Assembly: GCF_016808095.1 (NCBI RefSeq)
Contig: NC_068973.1
Location: 15,868,501 to 15,932,500, forward strand
DNA: 64,000 nt
Direction of reading: 5' to 3'
Origin: Vigna angularis
Taxonomy: Eukaryota > Streptophyta > Magnoliopsida > Fabales > Fabaceae
The notes under the pieces were generated by a model, which saw only the letters and a list, made by a program, of their open reading frames with translations, was not told where the DNA came from and made no database searches. The position numbers and the translations under genes were made by a program. The first letter of the stretch is position 1. Each line of letters starts with the position of its first letter. This document shows positions 10,369-23,131 of the stretch, piece by piece.

Positions 10369-10703
10369 AAAGGGTTAACCCGACCTAATCCAATCAGAAC
10401 CTATTTTATGGGGTTTTGGGGGTTACGAGCTTTTAGAAAAGCCTCATAAGATATCGGTAAAAAAAAAATGGACCTAACTATAGTAAAATCAGGATTGATC
10501 TTGAGGCTAAAAAACAAATTAACAGCTCTACCCACCCTACTAAATATTCATGAGAATAAATATGTGACTCTTAATTATATCCTAAAGGAGGATTAGTTAA
10601 ATCTTGCAGCAGTTTGGAATTACATAAAACTTGAAACCTATTTAGGTTTCAACACTTAGGTTAGAAAGTTGAATACTAGAAGCAATATGCACATGCCATG
10701 GAG
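10369..10703. other. intergenic spacer, nothing seen
   Basis: Short AT-rich stretch between the Athila-type element and the CACTA element. No coding or structural signal. Confidence 0.6.
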
Positions 10704-10706
10704 CAT

Positions 10707-12380
10707 CACTAGTACAGTTAAGGGAAACGACATCGGTTATTTTAGCTCATAAACAGTGGTTCCTAAACCGAGGCATATACAGACGAGACAAAAAGTCTAC
10801 CCCTTTTTGCCTCGGTTGTGGACAGAGGTAGTATTGTGGAGTCTACTGCCTCGGTTTGGACCTCAACTGAGGCAATAGAGTGTTCTTTTCTTTTGCGCCA
10901 GCCTTTCCCCGCCAGCCTTTCCCCGCCGCATCTTCCCTCTCCGACCACTCCATTCTAATTCATTTCCCCTTCCTCCGCCAGCCAATAGAGTGTTTTCAGA
11001 AGTTTTACCACTTCAGCAGAGTCAGTAGGTGTATCAATTTTTGAAAAACTTTCCTTTACAACTAAGGAAGCTCTTCCCAAATTGTCCGCAAGATCTAGTA
11101 AAGTGTTTGCAAAGTTCTACATCATATTTAAACCACTCAGCACTCAGTTGAAGAGGAAATTATTTGGGACAAAAGGTTTCAGACATAAACCTGTACAACA
11201 AACTTTTTCGAAACTCAACCCAAATCATCCATAACAATCCCAAAATCCCCATCCCCATCCCTAACTCAGCCCAACTCGGTTGCCGTTAGAAGAACCTCTT
11301 CATGGCAGCCTCAATCGCCTGCATCGCCTGCAACAGGAGAACCTTCTCGAACGCGCTCTTCGAGACATACAACTTGGTCCAAGGAAGCGACCCTGCATCA
11401 ACCCAACATAAAGCACACAGGTTTTGAGCAAAGGTGGGAACTTTACGAAGCGGGCATTGAGGAAAAGGAAGAGGGTATAACGGGAAATGAAAAGAGTGAT
11501 CGAAAACCTAAGGATGCGTTTGATTTGTGGAGCAGAGAAGGAAGCCAAGTCCATCCCCCACTTGATAGCGCGCTTAGCTTCTCAATTCAGCTCGTTCCAG
11601 CTCATCTTGGCCTCGATATCCGCCTCAGAGGTGGATGATAGTGGAGAGTTGGGTGTTCGAAGTTTCGGACGAGACGAAGCGAGCGTGGAAAACGAGAAGC
11701 GGTGAGAGATTGGCGGTTTTTAGATGTACTGGGGTGAGGTGGTGGAGGAGAAAGAAGGTGGTTGTGGTGGTGGTGGTGGTGGAGGAGGAGGGGAAGGGTG
11801 ACACAAGTGCGGTGGTGGTGGAACCATGGGCAACAAGGACGCAGGCGAGACCATTGGCAGCACAGGGGGCAGCGCGGTGAGCCAAGGAGTGGCAGTCGTG
11901 GACGCAAATGAAGAATGGGAGAGCACGAGGAAGAAGAAGCTACACAGAGGAATGAGAGAGCACGAGAGGAAGAAGCTGTTGGGCGGAAATGAAACGTGTG
12001 TAGGATTTTCAGAAGATGAATGGAGCTACTACCTCGGTTACTAACGAAACCCGAGGTAATACAATCATATGGCACCGGTTAAAAGCAGAACCCGAGGTAT
12101 AAAGTGCCACTCAACGACCTTAGTTCCTTGAGCGCAGGTGTATAGGCATCGGTTGCCTAGCAAGTCGAGGCAATAACGCTTTTCAAAAAGTTGTCAGACA
12201 GAAAAGTCTAATTTGTAGTGCTGTGTGCAGAGTTATAGGTTTCGGGTCTTCTACTAACCGAGGCAATATCACTATTCCGTCTCGGGACAAGGTGTAACCG
12301 AGGTATATAGTTTTATACGCTTCGGATTTTGCGTAATCGAAGCGTATATCACGCGTCAAAAGCCACTTTTTTTACTAGTG
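10707..12380. mobile_element. non-autonomous CACTA (EnSpm-type) DNA transposon
   Basis: Begins CACTAGTA and ends TACTAGTG, the same 8-bp terminal inverted repeat. It is flanked by the 3-bp target duplication CAT (10704-10706 and 12381-12383), as expected for CACTA elements. Subterminal repeats of CCTCGGTT / ACCGAGGC / ACCGAGGT words occur in the first 200 and last 360 bases in both orientations, typical binding-site arrays for the transposase. At 1674 bp with no transposase it is a deletion derivative or carrier. The interior (about 11280-12050) is GC-richer and looks like captured host DNA. Confidence 0.92.
11283..11640 (-). pseudogene. possible captured gene fragment inside the CACTA element
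   Basis: On the minus strand the interior looks exonic. One piece reads ...KRAIKWGMDLASFSAPQIKR (about 11500-11580) and, after a likely intron, another reads LYVSKSAFEKVLLLQAMQAI...FF then stop (about 11285-11390). The second piece is preceded by a good acceptor, GGGTTGATGCAG|G at about 11392-11405, and the first is followed by an AG|GTTTTC donor at about 11505. An in-frame TGA interrupts the first piece. I do not recognise the parent gene. The long open frames further right (11602-12075) are proline/histidine-rich low complexity and are not called. Confidence 0.4.
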
Positions 12381-12383
12381 CAT

Positions 12384-15300
12384 TCTCTTAGAAGAGAAAC
12401 TCTCAAGGTTCAATTATATATTCTAAACATTCCATGCCAAAAGGGAAAGGTGCGGAACCCTAATAATCATCCAATTATTAACAACTTTTCAATATGGACA
12501 AAACTTTACAAATCCTATATATGGACAAAATTGAAAATATTCTTTATAAACAAGAAAAAAATTAGTAGTTGACTTTTGCTTTTTATTTGATTATATCGAA
12601 TTTCTTACACATTTTTTTTCAATTATTAAATTATAGTAGCTTCATACCTCAAATTCCAATTATTGAAGAAAATACGAGTGTGACATGATATATATTACAT
12701 AAAGATATTCTTTTTGGTGTCCATTTTTTTTTCACTTTCATCCTTCAAATTTCTGTTTTATTAAATTTAACTGATTTTTTAAATTTAACTATTTTTCTAA
12801 ATTAAATAAATAACTTATCTACAAAATAAATAAAAACTATCAATAATTAAATTTTAAAAATTATTTATATTTATTTTTATAATTATAATTTCATTAGTTT
12901 TTGTTATCCAAAAAAGTGAATGTATAAAGGAGATTTTACGTCTTTTTACATTTATTTTTCGTGTTCATATTTATTTTTCAATTTTATTTTTAAATGTTTT
13001 TTAAATTAAAATAATTATTTTATTATTTTTGTATAAATGAGTTCATATTTATTTTTCAATTTTACTTTTGAATTTCTTTTTAAATTAAAATAATATTTTT
13101 ATCATTTTATGTATTTTTTCTTTAAATTTAACTAATTTTTTAAATTTGACGGCTTTTTAAATTTAACTAGTTTTTTAATTATAAAGTACCTACAAAATAA
13201 ATAAAACCTATTTATAATAAAGTTATAATTTGTGTTTACTTTTATAATTATAACAATATAGAATAATAATAATTTTGTTACTTTTATTAACACCTCACTA
13301 ATATAATGATAAAATAAAGAAATTATCAGTTAGTTTTTCTTTTCTTTTCTTGGATTTTCTTCTTCCTAGTTGGTTTTTTCATATATCTATTGCACATGTA
13401 TATAAGTAAAAGGTGCTAAGCCATGGTCATGTGGTTAAAGAAACTGCCTTTCCATTTTACCACTGCAGTTTAATAAAACTACAATGTTAGATAGTGTGTG
13501 TGTATTACAATATTTATTTTTGTTAATTATACTTATTTTTTTAATGTATAAATTTAGATTAAAAAGAGTTGAAAATATTAAAATTCATTAATACTTTATC
13601 ATTCAATGACCAGCGTAAACTGAGTTTAAATAGATTACAAACATCTATATATTTTCACAAATAATTAGCAAATAATTATTGGGTACCAAAATATGATTTG
13701 ACTGTTATATAAAATGGTTTGCTGTAACACGTAAATTATTAAACTAATTTGTTTTGTTAAAATAAAATAAAGAAAAAAAGTTAGATAAAAAAGATGAATA
13801 AATATTCCATGGATGCAATGCAATTGATAAATCACCATCATGTCATGGCATTGGCATCTCCATTAATATTGGCCCATGCGGATGTCACCATCTAGCATGC
13901 TACCCATTCTGAATCCAACGGCCACAATCGCATCCGCACCACGTGAACCATTCTCCTTTACCTTCATGCCCTTGTCTTCATTATGTAACCGTTCTGCTTT
14001 CGCTGTCACAACCACCTTCCACTCAAGCCAAAACCAAACTATTACTAACTATTCCTTCATCTCAAGTGATAAAATTGTGTTCAATTTTTTTAAGTAAAAT
14101 TTTAATTTTTCAGAGTCTTTAGTTTATAAAACGCAAGCAAACTGAACTTTTATGAAAATGATTAATCAAGTTTTTTTATTAAAAGCTTAATTATGGAGAA
14201 ATTAAACTACAGAGCATGTGGCTTTGTGTGAAGGTAATGCAAACCCTGCATGAGCACTGAAAACCAAACATGGATAGAAAAATTGGCCATTTTTGCTCTA
14301 TTTTTTGTTAATCAGAAGTTGAGACATATGCCTGATTGAATCCAACTTTTGCCTAACTTTTTCTTATATTCTCATATATATAAGTATTGAAGTGTTTCAT
14401 TAGTTTCTGTCCATTACAATACATAAGTATAGATGACCTTGTTTTGCAAGTTCTTGGTATCTCACTGGAATTGCTCCTTTTATATAAGTAAGTTTACTTT
14501 GAAACCCCAATTTAAATATGTAAAAATATTTTTTAATTTGTATTTAAAAATATAAATTAAAATTTTAACTATTCACTTATTCATTTTTAAATTCACTATC
14601 TTTCTCAAATCATATTTTCTAAATTCTTTTGAGATTTTCTTTAGTATTTTTAAAGTTATTTAAATATATCTTATTAATACATTTGAAACATTTTGAGCCG
14701 ATTATAATTTGATTTGGAATACATTTTTTCCTTTATTTTAAATATTTTTTATCTTTTTCCCTTTGGTTTAATAGGCTGAGAAGTTGGTATATCACTTTAT
14801 ACAATTTTTGTTTAGTATTTTGGGTTTATTAGACGGAGTTTTCTTAGGTTTGTGAAGATTTTATGCAATCTCACTTTTGTTCTTCTATATTTGAGTTCCT
14901 ATTACTTAGTAAAGAACCAAGTAATAGGTAAGGAAAGTTGAACCTGGATACTATAATTGTTTTAAATCAATCCTTGTGATTAATAATTTGTTGATGGCAC
15001 TTGAATGATTGAATTTTGAGATTGGATTGAATTCACCCACATCATAGTGTCAAAAGTTATACTTTAGCATGTAAGGATTTATCAGCCACACAATATCCAC
15101 ATATCACATCCATTATCACCCAAATCTCCCTGACCAATGAAGCAGTTCAAAGCACATTGTTCTCAAGCATTCTTTAGACCAGACTATACAACCAATAACA
15201 CCTCATTATCCTGTCCATTATAATTCTTCTAGAGTACTAATATAATCAGACACACATGGCACCAAATAAGACTTACCGGGACAATAGTTAACCAGAATAA

Positions 15301-15565
15301 AGTGAAATAGCGAGAGGATATAATCATTAAACTTCATTAAAACAATTATAAGCAACTTATCATTCATTCGTTCACCTTGACAACATACAAAATTTTCAAC
15401 TATGATATTCATCGAAGGTTTAGCAATTCATACACCCATTTAACCAAACAATTTAAATTCAAACATAGTTAGCTTTCCATACCTATTTCGTCCTCTCCTT
15501 GCTGTAAATTCCCGCTTCGACCTTCACGTTTTTCGCCCTCCAACTCTTGCGTTCACTCTCGGACC
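12384..15565. other. AT-rich intergenic region with a dispersed repeat
   Basis: Three kilobases with no supportable gene. Two blocks, about 12739-12905 and 13045-13260, share AATTTAACT.., CTACAAAATAAATAAAA and TTATTTATATTTA-type phrases with each other and with about 38380-38520, so they are copies of one AT-rich repeat. The 73-codon frame at 13876-14097 has no domain. A CACGTG G-box lies at about 13939. Confidence 0.5.
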
Positions 15566-15782
15566 TGTTATTGTAAACTAAAACTATTCTAACTGTCTTT
15601 AACAGTTAGTTCGAGTACTAATACACTATTGCATATACCTTGTATTCATTCATTGTTAATGAAAATCATCTTTCTCTGCTGCTATTCATTACTCCCTGTA
15701 TTAACATTCCTTTCACTGCATAACTCCCATATACTGTTGTACCTTTGTTTACACGCTTCGCTACAACAGTGGTATCAGGAGC
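15566..15782 (+). repeat. putative short 5' LTR and primer site of copia element 1
   Basis: A TG-start (TGTTATTGTAAACT, 15566) and CA-end (TACAACA, 15768) define a possible LTR of about 203 bp. After one base comes TGGTATCAGGAGC (15770-15782), close to the initiator-methionine tRNA primer site used by most plant copia elements. No matching 3' LTR is present, so the left boundary is inferred only from the ends and usual length. Confidence 0.6.
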
Positions 15783-15846
15783 AAGGTTCCGAAACTGGTG
15801 GTTAAGCTCAAGACGATCAAGAAGAGATCGCTGGTGTGATTCATAG

Positions 15847-18800
15847 ATGGCTGGTGTGATTCATAGCAATCTATCTATGTTTGACGGCAAGGGGTTTGAT
15901 GATTGGTGCATAAAGATGGACGCGATTCTTGGCTTCCAAGAAGTGGACGAGATAGTCAAGAAAGGCTTTAAAGAACCATTGAAGGGAGATTCAGAAGAAG
16001 CAAAGAGACAACACAAGGAGAATAAAAGGTTGGACTGCAAGGCTCGAATGTTGTTGCACTAGTGTGTGTCGGCTGCTAACTTCCAGAAAGTCTCGAAAGC
16101 TGTTACGGCGAAGAAGGTTTGGGATATCCTGCAAGAAGACTATGGCAATTCTGGAAAAGTCAAGAAGATCAAATTGCAATCTCTTCAGAGACAGTATGAA
16201 CTCCTAGGCGTGGGAGAGCAAGAATCAGTCATTGAGTACATCAGAAGGATCCAAGTAGTGGTGAACGCCATGAGAGCGTGTGACAAGGTCATGAAAGATA
16301 AGAAAATTGTGGAGAAAATACTCAGAACGTTAACCCCAAAGTATGACCATATAGTCGTGGCCATAGAAGAATGTAAAGATCTTGAGAATATGAGAGTCGA
16401 AGAACTGTAGAACTCTCTGGAAGCACATGAACAGAGACTAATCGAAAGAAGAAATGCTGAAAAAGAGGTTAGTCAAAGTTCGAATCAAGCCCTAGATACC
16501 AGAAGTAATTACAAACCCAGAGGACGAGGAGCTGGAAGAGGTAGAGGCCGATCACGGGGAGGTCGAACCGGAGGCAGAAATGCAAATGTCTATGATCAAA
16601 GTGTTGAAGAAGATGGTAACGAGCACAGAGATGGAAACAAGGGAGGTGGAAGACAGTCAAGAGGCGGAGGCAGAAAGAGTTTTAACAAGAAAAACGTTAA
16701 GTGTTACACATGCAACAAGTTTGGGCATTACTGTGCAGAGTGCTGGCACAACGAAGTGGCAAAGAAAAACAAGAATGATGAGGCAGCAAATCTTGTTCAA
16801 GACTCATGTGATTAAGAGTCCGATCATGTATTGTTGATGAACATTACCGAGCGGGTGTTATCTACAAATGCAACAGATGATGAGACAAAACAGGTGTTGT
16901 TTTCAAGTGCAGCGGATGAAGAAACCGGACGGTTGTTGAACCGAATGGATGTGGATGAAGAAACCGGACGGTTGTTGAATCGAACGGATGTTGATGAAGA
17001 AAATGGACGGTTGTTGAACCGAACAGATGTTGATGAAGAAACCGGACGGTTTTTGAACTGAACGGGTGTTGATGAAGAAACCGAACGGTTGTTGAACCGA
17101 ACTGGTGTTAATAAAGAAACTGGACGAGCGTTGCATAGGTGTCAAGAAGTGGACCATGTGTTGATGTCTGTCGATGCGAGCCATGGAGAAGACGATAATT
17201 GCTGGTATTTAGATACAGGATGCTTCAACCATATGACAGGCAAGAGGGAATGTTTGATAGACTTGGATACAAGCGTTAGAAGCAGCGTGAGATTTGCCGA
17301 CAATAGTGTGATCATGGCTGAAGGGGCTGGAAAAATCCTGATCACACGCAAGGATGGTTGATCTGCTTACATGAACAACGTGTTGTATGTTCCAAATATG
17401 AAGAGCAATTTACTGAGTTTGGGACAACTTCTGGAGAAAGGATACACGATGACTATGCATCACAAGCATATAGAGGTGTTTGATGGAAGAAAACGACTCG
17501 TGCTCAAAGCACCGCTGGCCAGTAACAGAACTTTCAAGGTGAACCTCAAGGCCACAACTGTTCAGTGTTTCTCTACTGTTAATACCGAGGAAGAAGTATG
17601 GTTATGGCACTAATAGGCATTTAAACTTCAGAAGCTTGAGTCAATTGAAAGATAAAGAGTTGGTGAAAGGTGTTCCTGAGATTCTTCCACCGAAGAAGGA
17701 CTGTGAAGGTTGTGTCGTTGGAAAGTAGACCAGGAGAGAATTCAAGAAGACTGCATACAAGAGGGCGAAACAATCCCTTGAAGTGATTTATTTTGATGTG
17801 TGCGGACCCTTCGAACAAGAATCACTCGGACGTAACAAATATTTTCTTATCTTTGTGGATGAATGGACCAAAAGGATCTAGATTTATTTGATTAAGGAAA
17901 AGAAGGATGTCTACTCATGTTTTGTTAAATTCTGTGTCATGGTGGAGAGACAATCTGGGCTGCATGTCAAGATACTCAAAACTGACGGTGGAGGAGAGTT
18001 CAACTCTCACGAAATGAATAGGTTTTGCAGTGATAATGGTATAGTGCGAGAGGTAGTAGCCCCATATACTCCCCAACATAATGGACTGGCTGAAAGGAGG
18101 AATAGGATGTTGCTTGACATGACTAGATGCATGATAAAAGGCAAGAAGTTGCCACACTACCTATGGGGGGAAGTTGTTTCCACAGCAGCGTATCTACTGA
18201 ATAGAAGTCCAACAAGAGCCCTAGAGAACTGCACACCAAAATAGGCCTGGTCAGGTATTAAACCATCTGTAAATCATCTCAGAATCTTTGGCTCAATGTG
18301 TTACAGGCACATTCTAGACGTAAGAAGGAAGAAATTGGATGATAAAAGTGAAACTTTTATCTTCATCAGTTATCACCCCATAGGCGCTTATAGGCTGTAC
18401 AACCCTCAAAAGAAACAAGTTGTGATCAGTAGAGATGTGATTGTGGACGAAGGAGCCACGTTCGAATGGAGAAAGGCTGAGACAGATAAGAAACTTGAAA
18501 CTGAGACGAGTAAGAAATCTGCAATAGCTCCTAGCTAGCTAAACGATAGCATTCCTAGTGTTGAAAAAACTAAGATACGTGATGAGGTCAATAGCAGAAG
18601 ATCACAGAGGATGAGATTTCCTTCCTCAAGGTTAGCTGATTATGAAGTATTTGTTGATAGTGACGTTGCATATTTTGGTGAACAACCACACCTCGCTTTC
18701 CTAGCCGATGCAAAATCTATTACATGGAAACAAGCGCTTGATGTAAAGGAGTGGAGAGAAGCTATGATTGAAGAGCTAAAGGCTATTGAAAAGAACATAA

Positions 18801-20163
18801 CTTGGGAAATGGTAGAGCTACCTCAGCACAAACAAGCAATTGAGGTAAAGTGGGTTTTCAAGACCAAGTATAAGCCAAATGGTGAAATAGCAAATTTCAA
18901 AGCGAGACTCGTAGCGAAGGGATTTTTGCAGAAGCCAGGAGTGGATTTCACAGACATTTTTGCACCAATCTCAAGGCTTGAGACTGTGAGGTTGGTGGTA
19001 GTAGTAGCTTGTCTTAAGAACTGGGAAATCTGTCAGCTGGATGTAAAATTAGCTTTCTTAAACGGTCCACTGAAAAGGAGGAGGTTTATGTAAGACAACC
19101 ACCTAGATTTGAGAAGAGAGGTGAAGAACATAAGGTCTATAGGCTGAACAAAGCCTTGTATGGACTGAGGCAAGCGCCACAAGCCTGGAATAATCATATC
19201 AACACATTGCTTCTGAAACTGGGTTTCTTGAAATGTTCTGTGGAGTCCGGGGTTTATGTAAAATCTGCAGCACAGCAGAATACTTTGTTGGTCTGCTTAT
19301 ATGTTGATGATCTCCTTGTAACTGGAGACTCTGAAGTAGCAATCAAAGAATTTAAGCAGAGAATGAGAGAAGAGTATGATATGACCGACTTAGGGAGGCT
19401 GAATTACTTTTTCGGATTGGAGTTTGTTGAAACAACAAGTGGAGTTTTCTTGCATCAAAAGAGGTATATCAATGAAGTGTTGAAACGTTTTAATATGGCA
19501 GATTGCAATAGTACAACAGTCCCTGTCATTGCTAATTTGAAGTTGACAGAGCAACTAGATGAAAAAGGTGTGGATGCTTCATTGTATAAACAAATGATAG
19601 GATTCTTGAGATACATCTGCAACAGCAGACCAGACATAAGCTACGAAGTTGGATTGTTGAGCAGGTTTATGACCGAACCTAAACAGTCTCACACGTTAAC
19701 TGTTAAACATGTGTTAAGATACTTAAAGGGAACAACTCATTATGGTCTTTTGTTCCCAAAAGAGTCAAGCAATATGGGAAGCACTTTGGAGGTTTGGAGT
19801 GACTCTAACAGGAGTGGAGATAAAGTTGATAGAAGAATTACTTTCGGATATTTCATCAAGTATGCTGGAGCACCTATTTCCTGGTGTTCTAAGAAGCAAA
19901 GTGTGGTAGCACTCTCATCTTGTGAAGCAGAACACATAGCTTCTGCAGAAACGGCATGTCAGTGCATTTGGCTAGAAGCACTTCTTAGAGATTTAAAGCT
20001 TGAATGTAGAAGATCCATACAACTGTGGTAGATAACAAGTCTGCCATAAGCTTGTCGAAGAATTCGGTGTTTCACGGAAGAAGCAAACACATTGAGACTA
20101 AGTTTCATTTCTTGAGGGATTTAGTTAATCAAGGTAGGATTGAGTTACTGCATTGCATGCCCT
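15847..20163 (+). pseudogene. Ty1/copia gag-pol remnant 1
   Basis: A full-order but broken copia polyprotein. Gag (15847-16815) has the FDGKGFDDWCIKMDAILG start and a CCHC knuckle CYTCNKFGHYCAEC at about 16699-16740. A 39-bp repeat array follows, then protease with LDTG (about 17209), GAG-pre-integrase, integrase (D in FDVCGPF; D in KTDGGGEF; E in NGLAERRNR), RT with YVDD (about 19300) and RNase H (EVWSDSN, SSCEAE). Stops interrupt the frame near 16060, 16408, 16813, 17059, 17359, 17726, 17877, 18242 and 18536. The frame shifts near 17613-17639, 19070-19090 and 20020. Sequence stops resembling copia at about 20163, before the usual C-terminal end and 3' LTR, so the element is 3'-truncated. 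It cannot be active. Confidence 0.93.
16876..17140 (+). repeat. 39-bp in-frame tandem repeat in copia gag
   Basis: About seven copies of a 13-codon unit, consensus DVDEETGRLLNRT, lie between the zinc knuckle and the protease. The outer copies are more diverged. The repeat keeps the reading frame, apart from one stop at 17059 that a single C-to-T change in a CGA codon would create. Confidence 0.85.
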
Positions 20164-20534
20164 TCCTTTAACGCTGTAGCTCTCTCTCCCTGTCTCCAAT
20201 CTAGGGTTCAAAAATGGTAAATAAAAAAAAATGATTGAAAAGAGGAACGAAGTGAGATAGAAGCCTAGGGTTTCTCGGTCAGACGGGCAAAAAGAAATAA
20301 AATCCCATTTTGGTCTCTCCCGGGTTCAAACCAGTGCCTTACGTATCACTACACATAACAATAGCCACACTTATAACATAAAGGACATCACCACTTAGGA
20401 TTTTGCAACCGTGACCTTTAATCCATTACAACGAACTCTTACCAAAATAACCATATAATATTAGTACAAGTAAACCTTATTTCATTATCCAAGATATATT
20501 AATAACAGGTTTATACATAAAAAAAATTATATTA
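20164..20534. other. spacer between two copia remnants
   Basis: 370 bp between the ends of two tail-to-tail copia remnants. It contains CCCGGGTTCAAACC at about 20317, which resembles a tRNA-like B box on either strand, but I find no convincing A box at the right distance. No gene. Confidence 0.45.
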
Positions 20535-22303
20535 ATTTTCTCTAGTCACTGTCTATCTCTTATGATTGGTGTGTTTGTGAAATAATTGAGTGGATGCGAT
20601 TTGTAAGGCAGATTGATTGTCACAAAAGAGAAGTTGTGTGTGCTGGATCTTGAGGTCTTGAAGAAGGTAGATGATCCATTGTAATTCGCATGTGGTTGAT
20701 GCAAGGGCTCTGTATTCTTCTTTATAAGAGCTACGAGACAATGCTTTACTTTTTTTATTTCCAACTGATAGGTGAATGCCTGAGATAGAAGATGTAACTA
20801 GTGATAGATTTCCTCGTATCAGAACACCCAACCGAATAAAAATCATCGAAGCCAGTGACTTTGATATCATTGTTAAGCAAGCAAAACACAAACGATGGTG
20901 AGCTTTGCCACAGTAGAGAAGGTATCAAGAAATTCCAACCCATTTTTCTGTGTATACCCCTTAGCACGAGACGCGCCCTATATCTATCAATAGATCCATC
21001 AAATTTATACTTTATCTTATAAATCCATTTACACCCTATAACTTTCCAAGTATGATTTCTATTTAGAGTAGAGATTCCATCATTCATAGCAGCACGCCAA
21101 TCGTTATTCTTGATAGCGTCTTCGAAAGTGTTAGGTTCTTTATTACCATCGATAGAGCAAATGAAATGTTTAAAACCAGAAGCAAATCTATCGTAGGAAA
21201 CAAAATTTTCAATAGGATACCTGATATTCTTAGAAGTAGAGAATATGTGGTAATCTGTTAAATATGAAGGATGATTTCTTCTTCTGATACTACGATAATT
21301 TCTATCACTAACTTGAATATGTTCATGTTCAAAATTATTACCAGTAGAACCTATGTTACTGGAGATATCATCTTTATCACGAGAGTCAGCATCGTCCACA
21401 TTATTATCATTAGGGTTATAATCATTTAATTCATCTTGATAAATTTGAGAAATAGTATAGGAGTTTTGAATTTGACTACTAGTTTTATCATGTTTCTTGG
21501 GAGTAAGGAAAATCATCTTCATTAAACATAATGTTTGTAGAAACAGTTATGGCATGAGTTTTAAGATTATAAATAACATATCCTCTCACAATGGGTTTAA
21601 AACCAAGGAACACGACAATTTCAGCACGAGGTTAAGCTTATTTCTATTGCAGTCAAAGTGTTATTATAGTAAAGGCATCCAAAAATTCTGATATGACTCA
21701 AATCACATTTCTTGTTATATAACTTTTCAACGGGAGAAGAGTTTTTTCATAAAAGGAGTAGGAGTGTGGTTAATCAAGTATGTGGCATGCAGCAAAGGAC
21801 CAAAACTGAGGAGGGATACTTGACCTAAAGAGCAGGACGCGAGTGACATTCATAAGGCGTGATGCTCTCGTTCCACCACTCCATTTTGCTTGGGTGTATC
21901 TACGCAACTTGTTTGATGTATGATTCCCTCAGCATTATAAAAGATTTTTATATTAAACTATGGACCATTATCACTTCTTCTGATTTTAATGGTTTTATAA
22001 ACTGATTTTTAACAAAAGCAATGAAATGAAGAAGATGGTTTCGAGTTTCATATTTATTAGTCATGAGGTAAACCCAAGTAAAACGTGTGTATCATCAACA
22101 ATCGTGAGATAGTATCTATGATAATGCATGGACGGAATGGAAAAATGGTCCCTAAATTTCAGTGTGCACAATATCAAAAGGATGATTAAAATGTGTATTG
22201 TTGTTAGAGCAATTTTTTTGCTTAGCAAAATGACAAGCCATATGTCAGTCCTATTGTTAGATTGAGGAAGAAGATGGATATTTGAAGTCTTATTGAAGAT
22301 AAT
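20535..22303 (-). pseudogene. Ty1/copia pol remnant 2, internally deleted
   Basis: Read right to left it has integrase remnants (about 21620-22250, with a [14 protein letters not shown] catalytic-Glu region at about 21870-21910), a linker and the start of RT (about 20940-21120, GCKWIYKIKYKFDGSIDRYR). It then jumps directly to RNase H (about 20570-20930, EYRALASTTCELQWI and CDNQSALQIA). The central RT with the catalytic YVDD is missing. RNase H is broken by frameshifts and ends at about 20545, again without the 3' LTR. The right end is cut by the Tat element at 22304. It differs clearly from copia remnant 1, so it is a separate family. Confidence 0.85.
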
Positions 22304-22831
22304 TGTTTTGGTTGCGAGGTTGAGTCACTATCAAAAACCTTCACAATTTGTCTTAGACCATCCGGTTCCACTCCCTGATCTTCGACACTTTGCAATCACC
22401 GTCCGGTGACACTCAAGAATGTCTCTCCTCCAAGTCGAGCGGGCGAGGACTTGTCAAAGGTGCTCCGACGCTCAATTAAGAATACGGTTCGTACGGTATA
22501 TTCAGAGCAGTAATAAATGCACAGTAAATATGAACCACCTACTTCATACCTTTGACCTGTATTTATAGTTTTTGTCATGGGTCTGGGATTAGCAGAATCT
22601 TAATCACAGCCTAATCTCGGCCCAATGGCTCTAATCGCATCTTACCTTAATCCCGTCATAAATCGCAGATTATGACTGGTCGTCCGTCATAAGTCGTCTG
22701 GTTCGTTCGGTTAAATCTTTCCAAGACAATTCTTCAACCGTCTGGTCCATCGATTGGGGATGATGGAGATGAACCATAGGTGGCGATTCTGCATCATGAT
22801 GGTCCGATGGCCGCCTGGCCCATCCAGTACA
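22304..22831 (-). repeat. 3' LTR of the Tat element
   Basis: 528 bp, paired with 34149-34654. A purine-rich stretch directly right of it (22832-22850; GGAGGGCTTG on the minus strand) is the polypurine tract. The left target duplication ATAAT is at 22299-22303. Confidence 0.93.
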
Positions 22832-23131
22832 CAAGCCCTCCAAGCCCTAAGCAACATAGTTGATGTAGGGTTTAAATGTAGCCAACGTCCGCCTATAGAG
22901 AAATGGAGTTTGGGCGGGAAAGGACACGTGTCGCTCATTCGCTTATCCTCGGCCTCGGGCAGTGGAAGCGTTTTGAAATATGGACTGTTAGTCGTGGTAA
23001 TCTTTAACGGTGGTGATGTGTTTACGGTTTTCAAAAAAAAATTCTATGAATAGGGTGGGGACGTTGTCATTTTCACGTCTTCTCGTTTCTTTTCCTTCAA
23101 GTCTTCGAATTTCTTTTCCCCCAAGTAATAA

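Noticed and set aside
11602..12075. 157-codon minus-strand frame
   Set aside because: Proline, histidine and serine-rich translation of GGTGGT/GAGGAG repeats inside the CACTA element; no domain.
13876..14097. 73-codon plus-strand frame
   Set aside because: No domain, no splice or promoter support, ends in AT-rich DNA.
20310..20360. tRNA or SINE B-box-like GGGTTCAAACC
   Set aside because: No A box at the proper distance and no cloverleaf could be drawn.
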